A stretch of DNA of 64,000 bases from NCBI RefSeq assembly GCF_902499125.1, contig NZ_CABVPX010000007.1:231200-295199 (forward strand), in the 5' to 3' direction. The notes beneath the pieces were generated by a model. The model did no database searches and was not told the origin of the DNA. It saw only the letters and a program-made list of their open reading frames with translations. Positions 27,392 to 37,490 of this stretch are shown piece after piece (positions within the stretch are counted from its first letter, which is position 1; every line of letters starts with the position of its first letter). Position numbers and translations under genes: made by a program. The stretch comes from Burkholderia arboris. Lineage in GTDB: Bacteria; Pseudomonadota; Gammaproteobacteria; Burkholderiales; Burkholderiaceae.

Positions 27392-29509
27392 TTACAGCAT
27401 CACGCGGCCGAGCGGCTGCAGATCGACATGCGAGCCCAGCTCCTGATACGAGTAGACCGGCAGCCAGCCGAGCTGCGCTTCGATCATGCGCCGCACGTAG
27501 CGCCGGATATCCATCGACGTCACCAGCGCAACGCCCGTGCGCGGCACCGGGCCGACGAAGGACTGGATGCTGTCGACCAGGAACTTCGCTTCTTCCGGCG
27601 GCAGCGCCAGATAGTTGCCGGTCGGCGTCTGCTTGATCGCCTGGCGAATATGCTGCTCGACCGGCATGTCGAACAGCACGGCCGGCAACTGCTTCGCGCC
27701 GTTGGCGGCACGATGCGCGAGGAAGCGCGACAGGTCGCCGCGCACGTATTCCGTGAGCATCAGCATGTCCTTTTCCTTCGGCCCCCATGCGATCAGGCTT
27801 TCCATGATGTTGCGGGCGTTGCGGATCGACACCTGCTCCTCGAGCAGGCGCCGGAGCACGTCGGCGATCCGCTGCGGCGGCAGCACCTTCTGCACTTCGG
27901 CCACGAGCCCCGGGTATTCGCCACCCATCTGGTCGAAGATGTACTGCACCTCCTGGACGCCGACGAACAACGCCGCATGCTGCCGCAGCAACGCGACCGA
28001 CGCATGCGCGATCAGCTGCTCCGCGCGCCATACGCGGGTCTTCGCGGGCACCGACTTTTCGTCGATCCAGTAGGTTTGCGGGCCGTTCGCGACGAGCGGC
28101 ATGCCGACGTCGCATTGCGCGATCATCGCGCTGGCGGCTTCGTTGTCCACGGTCTGCGGATCGCCGGGTTCCGGTCCGCGCGCGGCCGCCGCGCCGAGAT
28201 CGGGCAGCATCACCTTGCCGGCCGGCAGGTCGAGCGACAGTTGCGGCACGTCGTGCATCAGGAATTCGCAGCTCGACGGCGGCACGCGGTCCGACACCCA
28301 GATCGTGATGCCCGGAAACGGCAACCCGAGTTCCTCCTGCAACAGCGCGCGCTCGGCTTCGAACGCGCGGTCGAGCGCCGGCTGGTTGATGCGCACGACC
28401 AGGTCGGCGGAAATGCGCACGCCGAGCGGCGCGGCGAACGCGGGCGCCTGCGGCAGGATCGCGGGCGAGACCGTTTTCGCGCCGGCCCGCTGCATCGAGC
28501 CGAGCGGTTCGTCGACGGACGCGCCGCGCGACGGCTTGCGCTTGCCGAGCCGGTATGCGGCGAAGCCGAGCGCGCCCGACAGCAGCAGGAACAGCGGCCA
28601 CGGAAAGCCCGGCACCGCCGCGAATGCGAGCAGCAACAGCGACGCGAACGCCAGCGCGCGCGGGCTGGCCGCGAGTTGCCGGCCGATCTCGGCGCCGAGC
28701 GACAGCGATTTGCCTTCGCGCTCGTCCGACACGCGCGTGATCATCACGCCGGCCGCGACCGACAGCAGCAGCGACGGGATCTGCGACACCATCGCGTCGC
28801 CGATCGACAGGATCGAGAAACGGTTGGCCGCTTCGCCCGCGGTCATCCCGTGATACGCGACGCCGACCGCGAGGCCGGCCACGATGTTGACGACCGTGAT
28901 GATCAACCCGGCAATCGCATCGCCCTTGACGAACTTCATCGCACCGTCCATCCCGCCATGCAGCGCGCTTTCGAGCGCGAGCGTCGCGCGCTTGTGACGC
29001 GCTTCGTCGGGCGTCAGGTTGTTCGCGCGCAGGTCGGCGTCGATGCTCATCTGCTTGCCGGGCAACGCGTCGAGCGTGAACCGCGCGCCCACTTCGGCAA
29101 CCCGTTCGGAACCCTTCGCGATCACGATGAACTGCACGACCGTGATGATCACGAACACGACGATCCCGACGACCAGGTTGCCGCCGACCACCAGCTGGCC
29201 GAAGCTGTCGATGATGTCGCCGGCCTCCGCGTGCAGCAGGATCGACTTGGTCGACGCGATGTTCAGCGACAGGCGGTACAGCGTCGTGAACAGCAGCAGC
29301 GTCGGAAATGCGGACAGCGACACGATGCTCGGCACGTACAGCGTGATCATCAGCAGGGTCGCGCTGATCGCGAGGTTGAAGCTCAGCAGGATGTCGATCA
29401 GCAGCGTGGGCAGCGGCAGGATCATCAGCGAGATCATCGCGACGATCAGCGCGAGCAGCGCGATTTCTCCGCCGGCGGGCAGTTTCAGCGACTTGAGCAG
29501 GGTAGCCAT
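27392..29509 (-). CDS. hrcV: T3SS export gate protein SctV (HrcV)
   Basis: The start MATLLKSLK at 29509 gives 705 residues. The N-terminal half has about eight transmembrane segments and the conserved LYRLSLNIASTKSILL and AEVGARFTLDALPGKQMSIDADLRAN sequences of the SctV/FlhA family. The C-terminal half (about 340-705) is the cytoplasmic domain that forms the nonameric substrate-docking ring. The gene is intact and typical in length. It is the second gene of the leftward operon, 22 bases after hrcU. Confidence 0.97.
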   Translation of the reverse strand: MATLLKSLKLPAGGEIALLALIVAMISLMILPLPTLLIDILLSFNLAISATLLMITLYVPSIVSLSAFPTLLLFTTLYRLSLNIASTKSILLHAEAGDIIDSFGQLVVGGNLVVGIVVFVIITVVQFIVIAKGSERVAEVGARFTLDALPGKQMSIDADLRANNLTPDEARHKRATLALESALHGGMDGAMKFVKGDAIAGLIITVVNIVAGLAVGVAYHGMTAGEAANRFSILSIGDAMVSQIPSLLLSVAAGVMITRVSDEREGKSLSLGAEIGRQLAASPRALAFASLLLLAFAAVPGFPWPLFLLLSGALGFAAYRLGKRKPSRGASVDEPLGSMQRAGAKTVSPAILPQAPAFAAPLGVRISADLVVRINQPALDRAFEAERALLQEELGLPFPGITIWVSDRVPPSSCEFLMHDVPQLSLDLPAGKVMLPDLGAAAARGPEPGDPQTVDNEAASAMIAQCDVGMPLVANGPQTYWIDEKSVPAKTRVWRAEQLIAHASVALLRQHAALFVGVQEVQYIFDQMGGEYPGLVAEVQKVLPPQRIADVLRRLLEEQVSIRNARNIMESLIAWGPKEKDMLMLTEYVRGDLSRFLAHRAANGAKQLPAVLFDMPVEQHIRQAIKQTPTGNYLALPPEEAKFLVDSIQSFVGPVPRTGVALVTSMDIRRYVRRMIEAQLGWLPVYSYQELGSHVDLQPLGRVML

Positions 29510-29531
29510 GTGACGTAACCGGTTGCGTGGA

Positions 29532-30614
29532 TCAGTGCGCGTCGGCGCGGGCGTCCGCATCGGGCCGGCCGCGGGCCGTGCCGAGCGATTCGACCCAGCG
29601 CAGGATCACGGCGACCGTCTCGAACAGTTCCTCGGGAATCGGCGCGCCCAGCTCGACCTTGTAGAGCGCGCGCGCAACGGGCGGGTTGCCGACGATCGGC
29701 ACGTCGGCCAGCTGCGCTTCCCGGCGCAGGCGCGCGGCCTGTGCGTCGAAGCCTTTCGCGATGATCACGGGCAGCGGGTTTTCGTCGGGCGCATAGCGCA
29801 CGGCGACCGCATAGTGGGTCGGGTTGACGACCATCACGCTCGCCGCGCCGACCTTCGGCCGCGCCGGGCCGTTCGACAGTTCGCGGGCGATCCGGCGGCG
29901 CTCGCCCTTGATGACCGGGTCGCCTTCGTCCTGCTTGTGCTGGCGCTTGACCTCGTCCTTGCTCATCTTCTTGCTGCGGATGAACAGCCAGCGCTGCAGT
30001 TTCACGTCCGCCGCGCCCATGATGATGAACACCAGCGCGGCCACGCCGAACAGCTTCAGCACGATGACGGCGAGCAGCCTCGACAGTTGCGGCAGCGGCT
30101 GGTACAGCGAACCGGCCACCATCGGCATGACCGCGTCGATGGTGCGCCACATCACGAACGACACGATCAGGCCCTTGACGATCATCTTCAGCAGATCGAT
30201 CAGCGTCCGCACCGAAAAGATCTTCTTGATGCCGGCCACCGGGCTGACCGCGCTGAGCTTGAACGCAACCGGCTTCATCGACACCTGGAAGCCGACCTGC
30301 GGCGCCAGCGCCACCACGGCGGCCACGAGCGCGGCCGCGACCGGCACCAGCACGGCGCCGGCCAGCCGGGCGCCCATCTGCTGCAATGCGACCGCCAGCG
30401 TGACCATGTCGTGGCCGGACGACACGAAGCCAAGCGCGATATGCAGCGACGAGCGCGTGGCGTCGACGATCATGTCGCCGCACGCGAGCAGCACGATCGC
30501 GCCGGTGGCGAGCAGCGCGCCGTCGATCAGGTCGCTGCTTTTCGACACCTCGCCGTCGCGGCGCGCGTCGCGCAGCTTCTTGTCGGTTGGCTGTTCGGTT
30601 TTCTCGTCGCTCAT
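29532..30614 (-). CDS. hrcU: T3SS export switch protein SctU (HrcU)
   Basis: The start MSDEKTEQPTDKKLRDAR at 30614 is the family's standard N-terminus; 360 residues. Four transmembrane segments at about 30-210 are followed by a cytoplasmic domain with the self-cleaving N-P-T-H motif at about residue 265 (MVVNPTHYAVAVRY). Cleavage between Asn and Pro allows substrate switching. It is the first gene after the divergent promoter region, so the whole leftward core operon is expected to start at the box at 30680-30703. Confidence 0.97.
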   Translation of the reverse strand: MSDEKTEQPTDKKLRDARRDGEVSKSSDLIDGALLATGAIVLLACGDMIVDATRSSLHIALGFVSSGHDMVTLAVALQQMGARLAGAVLVPVAAALVAAVVALAPQVGFQVSMKPVAFKLSAVSPVAGIKKIFSVRTLIDLLKMIVKGLIVSFVMWRTIDAVMPMVAGSLYQPLPQLSRLLAVIVLKLFGVAALVFIIMGAADVKLQRWLFIRSKKMSKDEVKRQHKQDEGDPVIKGERRRIARELSNGPARPKVGAASVMVVNPTHYAVAVRYAPDENPLPVIIAKGFDAQAARLRREAQLADVPIVGNPPVARALYKVELGAPIPEELFETVAVILRWVESLGTARGRPDADARADAH

Positions 30615-30642
30615 CGCGGGCCTGGGTCGGGATCCTGCGTCG

Positions 30643-30703
30643 ATCATAGAGGCCGGCCCGCCGGGCTGCCGGGCAGGCACGAAGCGCTCCGTGCGCAAAC
30701 GAA
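30643..30703 (-). promoter_or_regulatory. PIP/hrp_II box with -10 element for the hrcU operon
   Basis: On the minus strand TTCG-N16-TTCG spans 30703 to 30680. TATGAT (YANNNT) lies at 30648-30643 after a 31-nt spacer, 28 bases before the hrcU ATG. It forms one arm of a perfect 26-bp inverted repeat with the hrpB1 box. Confidence 0.85.
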
Positions 30704-30748
30704 GCGGGCTGCGGCGGCCGGGCCGGGCCGGCGGGATGCGTACCCGGC

Positions 30749-30810
30749 TTCGTTTGCGCACGGAGCGCTTCGCGTCGTCCGCCGGCCACGCGGCACCCCG
30801 TTGCTATGGT
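30749..30810 (+). promoter_or_regulatory. PIP/hrp_II box with -10 element for the hrpB1 operon
   Basis: TTCG-N16-TTCG at 30749-30772, then a 32-nt spacer and TATGGT (YANNNT) at 30805-30810, 71 bases before the hrpB1 ATG. The 26 bases 30747-30772 are the exact reverse complement of 30680-30705, so both divergent operons are controlled by copies of the same site. Confidence 0.85.
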
Positions 30811-30881
30811 GGGATGGTCCGTCGGCAACGCCACGCGTCTGCCGCAACGGCGGTTGCCCGTATCCATGGAGAGTCAACGTC

Positions 30882-31475
30882 ATGCTCAACAGCCAGCCTG
30901 CGCCGTCTTCCGCGAACGCGCTTCCCGACTATCTGCAATGCAGCCACGACGTCGTGTGCGGCCTGATCGATACCGTATCCGCCGCGCTGTTCGCCCATTT
31001 TCCGAAGGCAGCCGGCGACACGCTCGATGCCGAGCTCGTGCTGGATGCGCTGCGCGTGTTCCGCCCGGCCGTGGCGGAGATCGGCATGCTCGACGGCGTG
31101 CTGCACATCGTGCACGGACGCTGGACCGACGCGGAGCACGCACTGAGCACGGTGATCGATCTGGCGCCGGATTTCGTCTACGCAAAGGCGATGATGGCCT
31201 ATTGCCTCGCGTCGACGGGCGAGCCGGGCTGGCGCCAATGGGCGCATGGCGCGCTCGAGTCGAAGCCGAACCGCGAGGCGCTGCAGCTGATACGCGCACT
31301 CGAGGCGCGCGAGGACCTGAACCACGCGATACGCGACTACCGCGGCGGCGAATTCCGGATTCCGGAGTCGTGCCAGCCGTCCCCGGTCGCCGTGCACGCC
31401 GACCCGGCACGGCAGGACGACAGCCGGGCCGCGCCGCCCGCAGCCGGCCCGCAGCTGAATTACCTGCGCGCCTGA
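30882..31475 (+). CDS. hrpB1: HrpB1/HrpK-family T3SS protein
   Basis: 197 residues from ATG 30882, preceded by GGAGAG. The protein is helical and TPR-like (MLDGVLHIVHGRWTDAEHALSTVIDLAPDFVYAKAMMAYCLASTGEPGW), as in the HrpB1 (Xanthomonas)/HrpK (Ralstonia) family, a conserved periplasm-associated component of Hrp2 systems. Two TPR-like units are visible at about 70-135. The C-terminal tail after residue 160 is Pro/Ala-rich. It opens the rightward operon. A second, divergent family member is encoded at 43941-44390. Confidence 0.85.
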   Translation: MLNSQPAPSSANALPDYLQCSHDVVCGLIDTVSAALFAHFPKAAGDTLDAELVLDALRVFRPAVAEIGMLDGVLHIVHGRWTDAEHALSTVIDLAPDFVYAKAMMAYCLASTGEPGWRQWAHGALESKPNREALQLIRALEAREDLNHAIRDYRGGEFRIPESCQPSPVAVHADPARQDDSRAAPPAAGPQLNYLRA

Positions 31476-31523
31476 CCGATGCCGCTCCCGGCGGCGTTCC
31501 ACATCGCAGAACGAGGAGGGTGA

Positions 31524-31913
31524 ATGAGCCAAGCCATCGCAAGCCAGATGATCGACGCGGCATTGACCGATATCGCGCAGGGCGGCGACGCGGCCAGCGC
31601 CGGCGCCGCGGCAAAATTCCAGGCGCTGATGAACCAGCCGCACCTGGTTCCACCCGGCACGCATCACGACGGCGCCGACGGCGGCAGCGTGATCGCCCAG
31701 ATGCTGACCACGCACGACGCGGCCGCGCAGCATGCGATGGACCGCGTCAGCCAGTTTTCGGAGCAGAGCGCCCACATGGACGTGAAGCAGGTGCTCGCCG
31801 AATCGGCCGATGCGGCAATGGAGATGTACCGCGTGCAGTTCGACTTCCAGGCGAAGATGAGCGTGGTGTCGTCGTCCCGGTCGTCGGCCGAAACGCTGAT
31901 GAAGAACCAGTAG
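31524..31913 (+). CDS. hrpB2: T3SS inner-rod/early substrate protein HrpB2 (SctI)
   Basis: 129 residues. The C-terminal half carries the SctI-like pattern (KQVLAESADAAMEMYRVQFDFQAKMSVVSSSRSSAETLMKNQ), which closely follows HrpB2/HrpJ of Hrp2 systems. HrpB2 is a small protein secreted early and needed for pilus formation, and it is controlled by HpaA and HpaP. A GAGGAGGG ribosome site precedes the ATG. The stop is 2 bases from the hrcJ start. Confidence 0.9.
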   Translation: MSQAIASQMIDAALTDIAQGGDAASAGAAAKFQALMNQPHLVPPGTHHDGADGGSVIAQMLTTHDAAAQHAMDRVSQFSEQSAHMDVKQVLAESADAAMEMYRVQFDFQAKMSVVSSSRSSAETLMKNQ

Positions 31914-31915
31914 CC

Positions 31916-32734
31916 ATGACGCGCCGGACAGGATGGAAGCGCGACGCGGCGCGGCGGGCCGGCATTGCCCTGATGGTGGCCGGCTGCGCGCTGCTGGCGT
32001 CGTGCAAGAAGGAGCTGTACGCGAACCTCAGCGAGCAGGACGTCAACGAGATGGCGGTCGCGCTGCTGGAGCGCGGCGTGAGCGCGGACAAGGCGAGCGC
32101 GGACGGCGGCAAGACCTACGTGCTGCAGGTCGAAAGCAGCGACATGGTGCGCGCGATGCAGATCCTCAGGATGCGCGGCCTGCCGCGCAGCAAGTTCGAC
32201 GATCTCGGCAACCTGTTCAAGAAGGAAGGCCTGGTGTCCACGCCGACCGAGGAGCGCGTGCGCTTCATCTACGGGTTGTCGCAGGAGCTGTCGGCCACGT
32301 TGTCGCACATCGACGGCGTGATGTTCGCGCGCGTGCAGATCGTGCTGCCGAACAACGATCCGCTGGCCCAGCAGGTGAAACCGTCATCGGCGGCGGTGTT
32401 CATCAAGTACCGGCCGGAATCCGATATCGACGCGCTCGTGCCGCAGATCAAGAACCTCGTCGTGCACAGCGTCGAAGGGCTGTCGTACGACCAGGTGAGC
32501 GTGACCGCAGTCGCGGCCGAGCCGGTGGAAATCGCGGCCGCGACGCCTGCGCAGGCGCATCCGCTGCGCTGGCTCGCTGCGGGCGGCGCCGTGCTGCTGC
32601 TGGCGATCGGCGGCGCGGCGGCGGCCATGCGGCATCGCGTGCTGAAGCAGCGGCTCAAGCCGGCTGCCGACGTGCTGGGCGACCGGATCGCCGGCTTCGC
32701 GTCGCTGCGCCGCAAGCGCGGTTCGCAGGCGTGA
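31916..32734 (+). CDS. hrcJ: T3SS inner-membrane ring lipoprotein SctJ (HrcJ)
   Basis: 272 residues. The N-terminus is a lipoprotein signal (GIALMVAGCALLASC, lipobox L-A-S-C), followed by the conserved SctJ start KKELYANLSEQDVNEMAVALL. The two ring domains follow (SSDMVRAMQILRMRGLPRSKFDDLGNLF and TLSHIDGVMFARVQIVLP). One C-terminal transmembrane helix (about 222-243) anchors it in the inner membrane. It builds the inner ring with SctD. Typical length, intact. Confidence 0.96.
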   Translation: MTRRTGWKRDAARRAGIALMVAGCALLASCKKELYANLSEQDVNEMAVALLERGVSADKASADGGKTYVLQVESSDMVRAMQILRMRGLPRSKFDDLGNLFKKEGLVSTPTEERVRFIYGLSQELSATLSHIDGVMFARVQIVLPNNDPLAQQVKPSSAAVFIKYRPESDIDALVPQIKNLVVHSVEGLSYDQVSVTAVAAEPVEIAAATPAQAHPLRWLAAGGAVLLLAIGGAAAAMRHRVLKQRLKPAADVLGDRIAGFASLRRKRGSQA

Positions 32735-32794
32735 CCGTGACGTGCCGGCCGCCGTGCGCGACGGGGCGTGCCCGGTCGTGATCCTGTCTTGTCG

Positions 32795-33555
32795 ATGAAT
32801 GCGATGACCGATCTCTCGTATCGAATGGCCGCGGCCGCGCTGGCGGCGTGGCAGCGCAACGCGCGGAGCGCGCTGCAATGGGCGCATCCGTCGTGGCTGG
32901 CCGGTGCGCTCGGTATCGACGCGGCCGCGGCCGATGGGTTGGCGCGCGCGTTGGCCGCGCCCGACGGCTCAGCGGATGCGGGCAGCGGCGCGGCGATCCG
33001 CCTGCGTATGCGCGTCGATGCCTGTTCGCTGGCGCTGCTGCGCTGCGTCGGGCTGCCGCTGCCGGACATCCGGGCCGTCGTCGGTCCGGGGGCGCTGCGC
33101 GTCGACGCGTTGCCGCCGGCGACCGGCTTGCGCGTGTTGCGCATTCGCGCGCTGCGGTTCCGGCGCGGCGAGATCCGGCGGATCGTCGACAAGCGCATGC
33201 GTGCGCGCGTCGCCGAATGGTCGGGACTCGCGCTCGACCGGCTGATCGCCGAGCAGCCGGGCAAACGGCACGCGATTCCCGACATCGAACAGATGGCCGG
33301 GCGCGTGCCGGTTCCGCCCGTCACGGCAGTCGATGGCGATGCGCTCGCGCTGGAAGGGCATGCGCTGATCCGGCGCGACCTGGGTCATGCGCATTCGCCG
33401 TGCCCGTTGCTGCGTCTCGCACTGCCGGCCGACGCCCACGCGTTGCGCGCCGCGGGCGCGTCCCCTCACTGGGTCGACCGGATTCCGGCCGACCTCGACC
33501 GGCACGGCACCGACGCGCTGTTTGCCGAACTCCCTCATCTGTTGCCGGAGTACGC

Positions 33556-33571
<16 letters not shown>
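32795..33571 (+). CDS. hrpB4: HrpB4-like T3SS protein (SctK)
   Basis: 258 residues from ATG 32795. Arg/Ala/Leu-rich and helical, with no membrane segment. It contains WAHPSWLAGALG, SLALLRCVGLPLPDIRAVVGPGALR and a C-terminal LLPEYAWL. The gene lies between hrcJ and hrpB5 as in Xanthomonas and Ralstonia, and SctK proteins (HrpB4, PscK, MxiK) join the SctQ pod to the inner ring. SctK sequences are poorly conserved. It overlaps hrpB5 by 16 bases. Confidence 0.75.
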
Positions 33572-34550
<979 letters not shown>

Positions 34551-34560
<10 letters not shown>

Positions 34561-35966
34561 CCGACCTGCCCGAAGAGGCGACGGCCCACACCGCCGGCAA
34601 GCGCATCGCCCCCGTGCGGGACACGCGGCTGCGCGACCTGACCGATGCGATCGAGCGGGAACTGCGCGCGAGCGTGCGCGTGCATCAAAGCGGCAAGATC
34701 ACGGAGGTGATCGGCACGCTCATCAAGGTCGCGGGCCTCGACCTGCAGCTCGGCGAGCTGTGCGAACTGCGCACGCCGGACGGCACGCTGCTGCAGCACG
34801 GCGAAGTGATCGGCTTCACGCGCGACCATGCGCTCGTGTCGCCGTTCGCGCGGCTCGCGCAAATCTCGCGATCGACGCGCGTCGTGGGGCTCGGCCGGCC
34901 GCTTTCCGTCAAAGTGGGCGACGGCCTGCTCGGGCGCGTGATCGACAGTCTCGGCGAGCCGATCGACGGGCTCGGCCCGCTCGGCATGGACGACGCGCCG
35001 GCGCGGCCGATCTTCGCGGATCCGCCGAGCCCGATGACGCGCCGCATGATCGAGGACACGATGCCGACCGGCGTACGCGTGATCGACGCGATGACGACCT
35101 TCGCGGAAGGCCAGCGGATCGGCATCTTCGCGCCGGCGGGCGTCGGCAAGAGCACGCTGCTCGGCATGCTCGCGCGCGGCGCGCAGTGCGACATCAACGT
35201 GATCGCGCTGATCGGCGAACGCGGGCGCGAAGTCCGCGAGTTCGTCGAGCTGATTCTCGGCCCGCACGGCATGGCGCGCTCGGTGGTGGTCTGCGCAACG
35301 TCCGACCGCTCGTCCATCGAGCGCGCGAAAGCCGCCTATGTCGCGACCGCGATCGCCGAGCATTTTCGCGACGAGGGCAAGCGCGTGTTGCTGATGATGG
35401 ACTCGTTGACGCGGTTCGCGCGCGCCGGCCGCGAAATCGGTCTCGCCGCCGGCGAGCCGCCCGCGCGGCGCGGCTTTCCGCCGTCGATCTTCGCCGAGCT
35501 GCCGCGCCTGCTCGAACGCGCCGGCATGGGCGAAACCGGCTCGATCACCGCGCTGTACACGGTGCTCGCGGAAGACGAAACGGGCAGCGACCCGATCGCC
35601 GAGGAAGTGCGCGGCGTGCTCGACGGCCACCTGATCCTGTCGCGCGAAATCGCGGCGAAGAACCGCTATCCGGCCATCGACGTGCTGGGCAGCCTGTCGC
35701 GCGTGATGCCGCAAGTCGTCGCGCCCGGCTATCTCGCGGCGTCGACCCGGCTGCGCGAATTGATGGCCCGGTACCGCGACGTCGAGATGCTGTTGCAGGT
35801 CGGCGAATACCAGCCCGGCTCGAATCCGCTGTCCGACGAAGCCATTGCGAAGATCGACGCGATCCATGCGTTCCTGTCGCAGCCCACGGATCACTATGCG
35901 GACCCCGCCGATACGGAAATGGCGATGATGCAGCTCGCGCAGCCCCGCGCCGGCGGCGCGTACTGA
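34551..35966 (+). CDS. hrcN: T3SS ATPase SctN (HrcN)
   Basis: 471 residues, 10-base overlap with hrpB5. Walker A is in [13 protein letters not shown], Walker B in [15 protein letters not shown], with the [12 protein letters not shown] and [22 protein letters not shown] motifs of the flagellar/T3SS F1-like ATPases. The hexamer unfolds and detaches substrates from chaperones such as HpaB. Fully typical in length and motifs. Confidence 0.98.
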
Positions 35967-36463
35967 TGCGCACGATCTCGCGCCGGATCGCCGCGCTCAA
36001 GCGCGCGGGCGCGCGTCGCGAGCGCATGGAGCCCGAGCTGCGCGGCGCGCTCGACGCACACCGGCGCGAGCACGCGGAACTGCAGGCGTGCGTCGAGCGC
36101 ACGATGGCCCGCCTCGCGGAACTCGACGCGATCGCCGCGCAGCAGCGCGCGCGGATCGCCGGCATGATGACCGGCACGGCGCCGTTCGCGATCGACGATT
36201 TCGACGGCTGCCGCCGCTACCTCGAAGTGATCGAAACGCAGGCGCGGGCCACGCAGGCGGAACTCGACACGCATCGCGACGCGATGGCCGCGAAGGACGA
36301 ACAGGTCGCGCAGGCCCGCCGCGCGATCGCGCAGAACCGCGGCCGCATCGACCTGTGCCGCACGCGCACGACGCAGCTCGAACGGTCGCTCGACCGGATC
36401 GAGCTCGACGCCGAGGACGAAGCGGCGGAAGAACTGGCGCTGGCGCGCCGCGGCCGCGCATGA
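35966..36463 (+). CDS. hrpB7: T3SS stalk protein HrpB7 (SctO)
   Basis: The ATG shares its A with the hrcN stop (TGATG) and the stop overlaps hrcT (ATGA). 165 residues, almost wholly alpha-helical and rich in Arg, Ala, Glu and Gln: a two-stranded coiled coil (RRIAALKRAGARRERMEPEL at the start, AMAAKDEQVAQARRAIAQNR in the second half). SctO proteins (HrpB7, YscO, FliJ) insert as a coiled coil into the ATPase hexamer and touch SctV. Called from structure and position. Confidence 0.85.
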   Translation: MRTISRRIAALKRAGARRERMEPELRGALDAHRREHAELQACVERTMARLAELDAIAAQQRARIAGMMTGTAPFAIDDFDGCRRYLEVIETQARATQAELDTHRDAMAAKDEQVAQARRAIAQNRGRIDLCRTRTTQLERSLDRIELDAEDEAAEELALARRGRA

Positions 36464-37275
36464 ACGACCAGTTTCTGCAGATCGGCCCGCAACTGGTCCA
36501 GGACCTGACGGTGCTGGGCGTGTGTTCGATCCGTCTGCTCGTGATCCTGACGCTGTTTCCGCCGACCGCCGACGGCATCCTGCAGGGGCCGTTGCGCAAC
36601 GGCGTCGCGCTGATCTTCAGCCTCTACATCGCCGTTGCGCAGCCGGCCGGGTTCGCCGGATCGCTCGCCGGTACGGGGCTGATCGTGGTCGCCGTGCGCG
36701 AAGCGCTGATCGGCACCGTGCTCGGGTTTGCCGCCGCGACGGTGTTCTGGGTCGCGGACGCCGCCGGCACCTATCTCGACAACCTCAGCGGCTACAACAA
36801 CGCGCAGCTGACCAACCCGATGCGCTCGGAAAAATCGACGCCGTCGGGCACGCTGCTCAGTCAGGTCGCGATCGTTGCCTTCTGGTCGCTCGGCGGCATG
36901 GAATTCCTGTTGCAGGCGTTGTTCGAGTCGTACCGCTGGTGGCCGGTAGCCGCGCAGACGCCCGTCGACATGAATTTCCTCGAGATGTTCGCGATGCACC
37001 AGACGGATACGCTGATGCAGATGATCGCCAAGCTCGCCGCGCCGATGGTGTTCGTGATGGTGCTGATCGACCTGGGTGCCAACCTGGCATCCAAGTCCGC
37101 GCAAAAGCTCGAGCTCAGCGCGCTCAGCCAGCCAATCAAGGGCGCGGTCGCGGTGCTGATACTCGCGCTGTTCTGCGGCATTTTCGTCAACCAGATCCAC
37201 GATCAGCTCGATCTGCGCCTGTTCGCCAGCCAGATGCGCGCCATCGCGCACGGAGCAGGCCAGGCTGCCCGCTAG
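36460..37275 (+). CDS. hrcT: T3SS export apparatus protein SctT (HrcT)
   Basis: 271 residues, hydrophobic, about six to seven transmembrane segments. SctT/FliR-type features: RLLVILTLFPPTADGILQGPLRNGVAL, REALIGTVLGFAAATVFWVADAAGTYLDN, and LIDLGANLASKSAQKLELSALSQPIKG. It completes the R-S-T export gate whose other parts are in the leftward operon. It ends the hrpB1 operon; a 215-base gap with an inverted repeat separates it from the regulator gene. Confidence 0.95.
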   Translation: MNDQFLQIGPQLVQDLTVLGVCSIRLLVILTLFPPTADGILQGPLRNGVALIFSLYIAVAQPAGFAGSLAGTGLIVVAVREALIGTVLGFAAATVFWVADAAGTYLDNLSGYNNAQLTNPMRSEKSTPSGTLLSQVAIVAFWSLGGMEFLLQALFESYRWWPVAAQTPVDMNFLEMFAMHQTDTLMQMIAKLAAPMVFVMVLIDLGANLASKSAQKLELSALSQPIKGAVAVLILALFCGIFVNQIHDQLDLRLFASQMRAIAHGAGQAAR

Positions 37276-37331
37276 ATCCTCCGCAACGCACCGGAACTTC
37301 AACACTCCTCAAATCGGATCGCGGCGTTAGG

Positions 37332-37351
37332 TTTGTTGAATGTTCAACAAA
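37332..37351. promoter_or_regulatory. Inverted repeat upstream of hrpB, candidate operator
   Basis: TTTGTTGAA and its reverse complement TTCAACAAA are separated by TG, in an otherwise GC-rich gap 140 bases upstream of hrpB. It looks like a binding site for a dimeric regulator. HrpG is a candidate from pathway logic only. Confidence 0.5.
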
Positions 37352-37490
37352 TCTTCCTCGTCTACATTACTTCCATGGCGCTGGCACGCTGCACGACGTC
37401 CCGCATGAACGGGCGCGCGCGGCACGCCGGCGGCGGGTGTCGATCATCGTTTCAGGTCGATGCTCACGATAAACCGATATGGAGTCCGAT

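Noticed and set aside
26903..29518. 871-residue rightward open frame over hpaP and hrcV
   Set aside because: Antisense to strongly recognised T3SS genes, His/Arg/Gln-rich, no domain.
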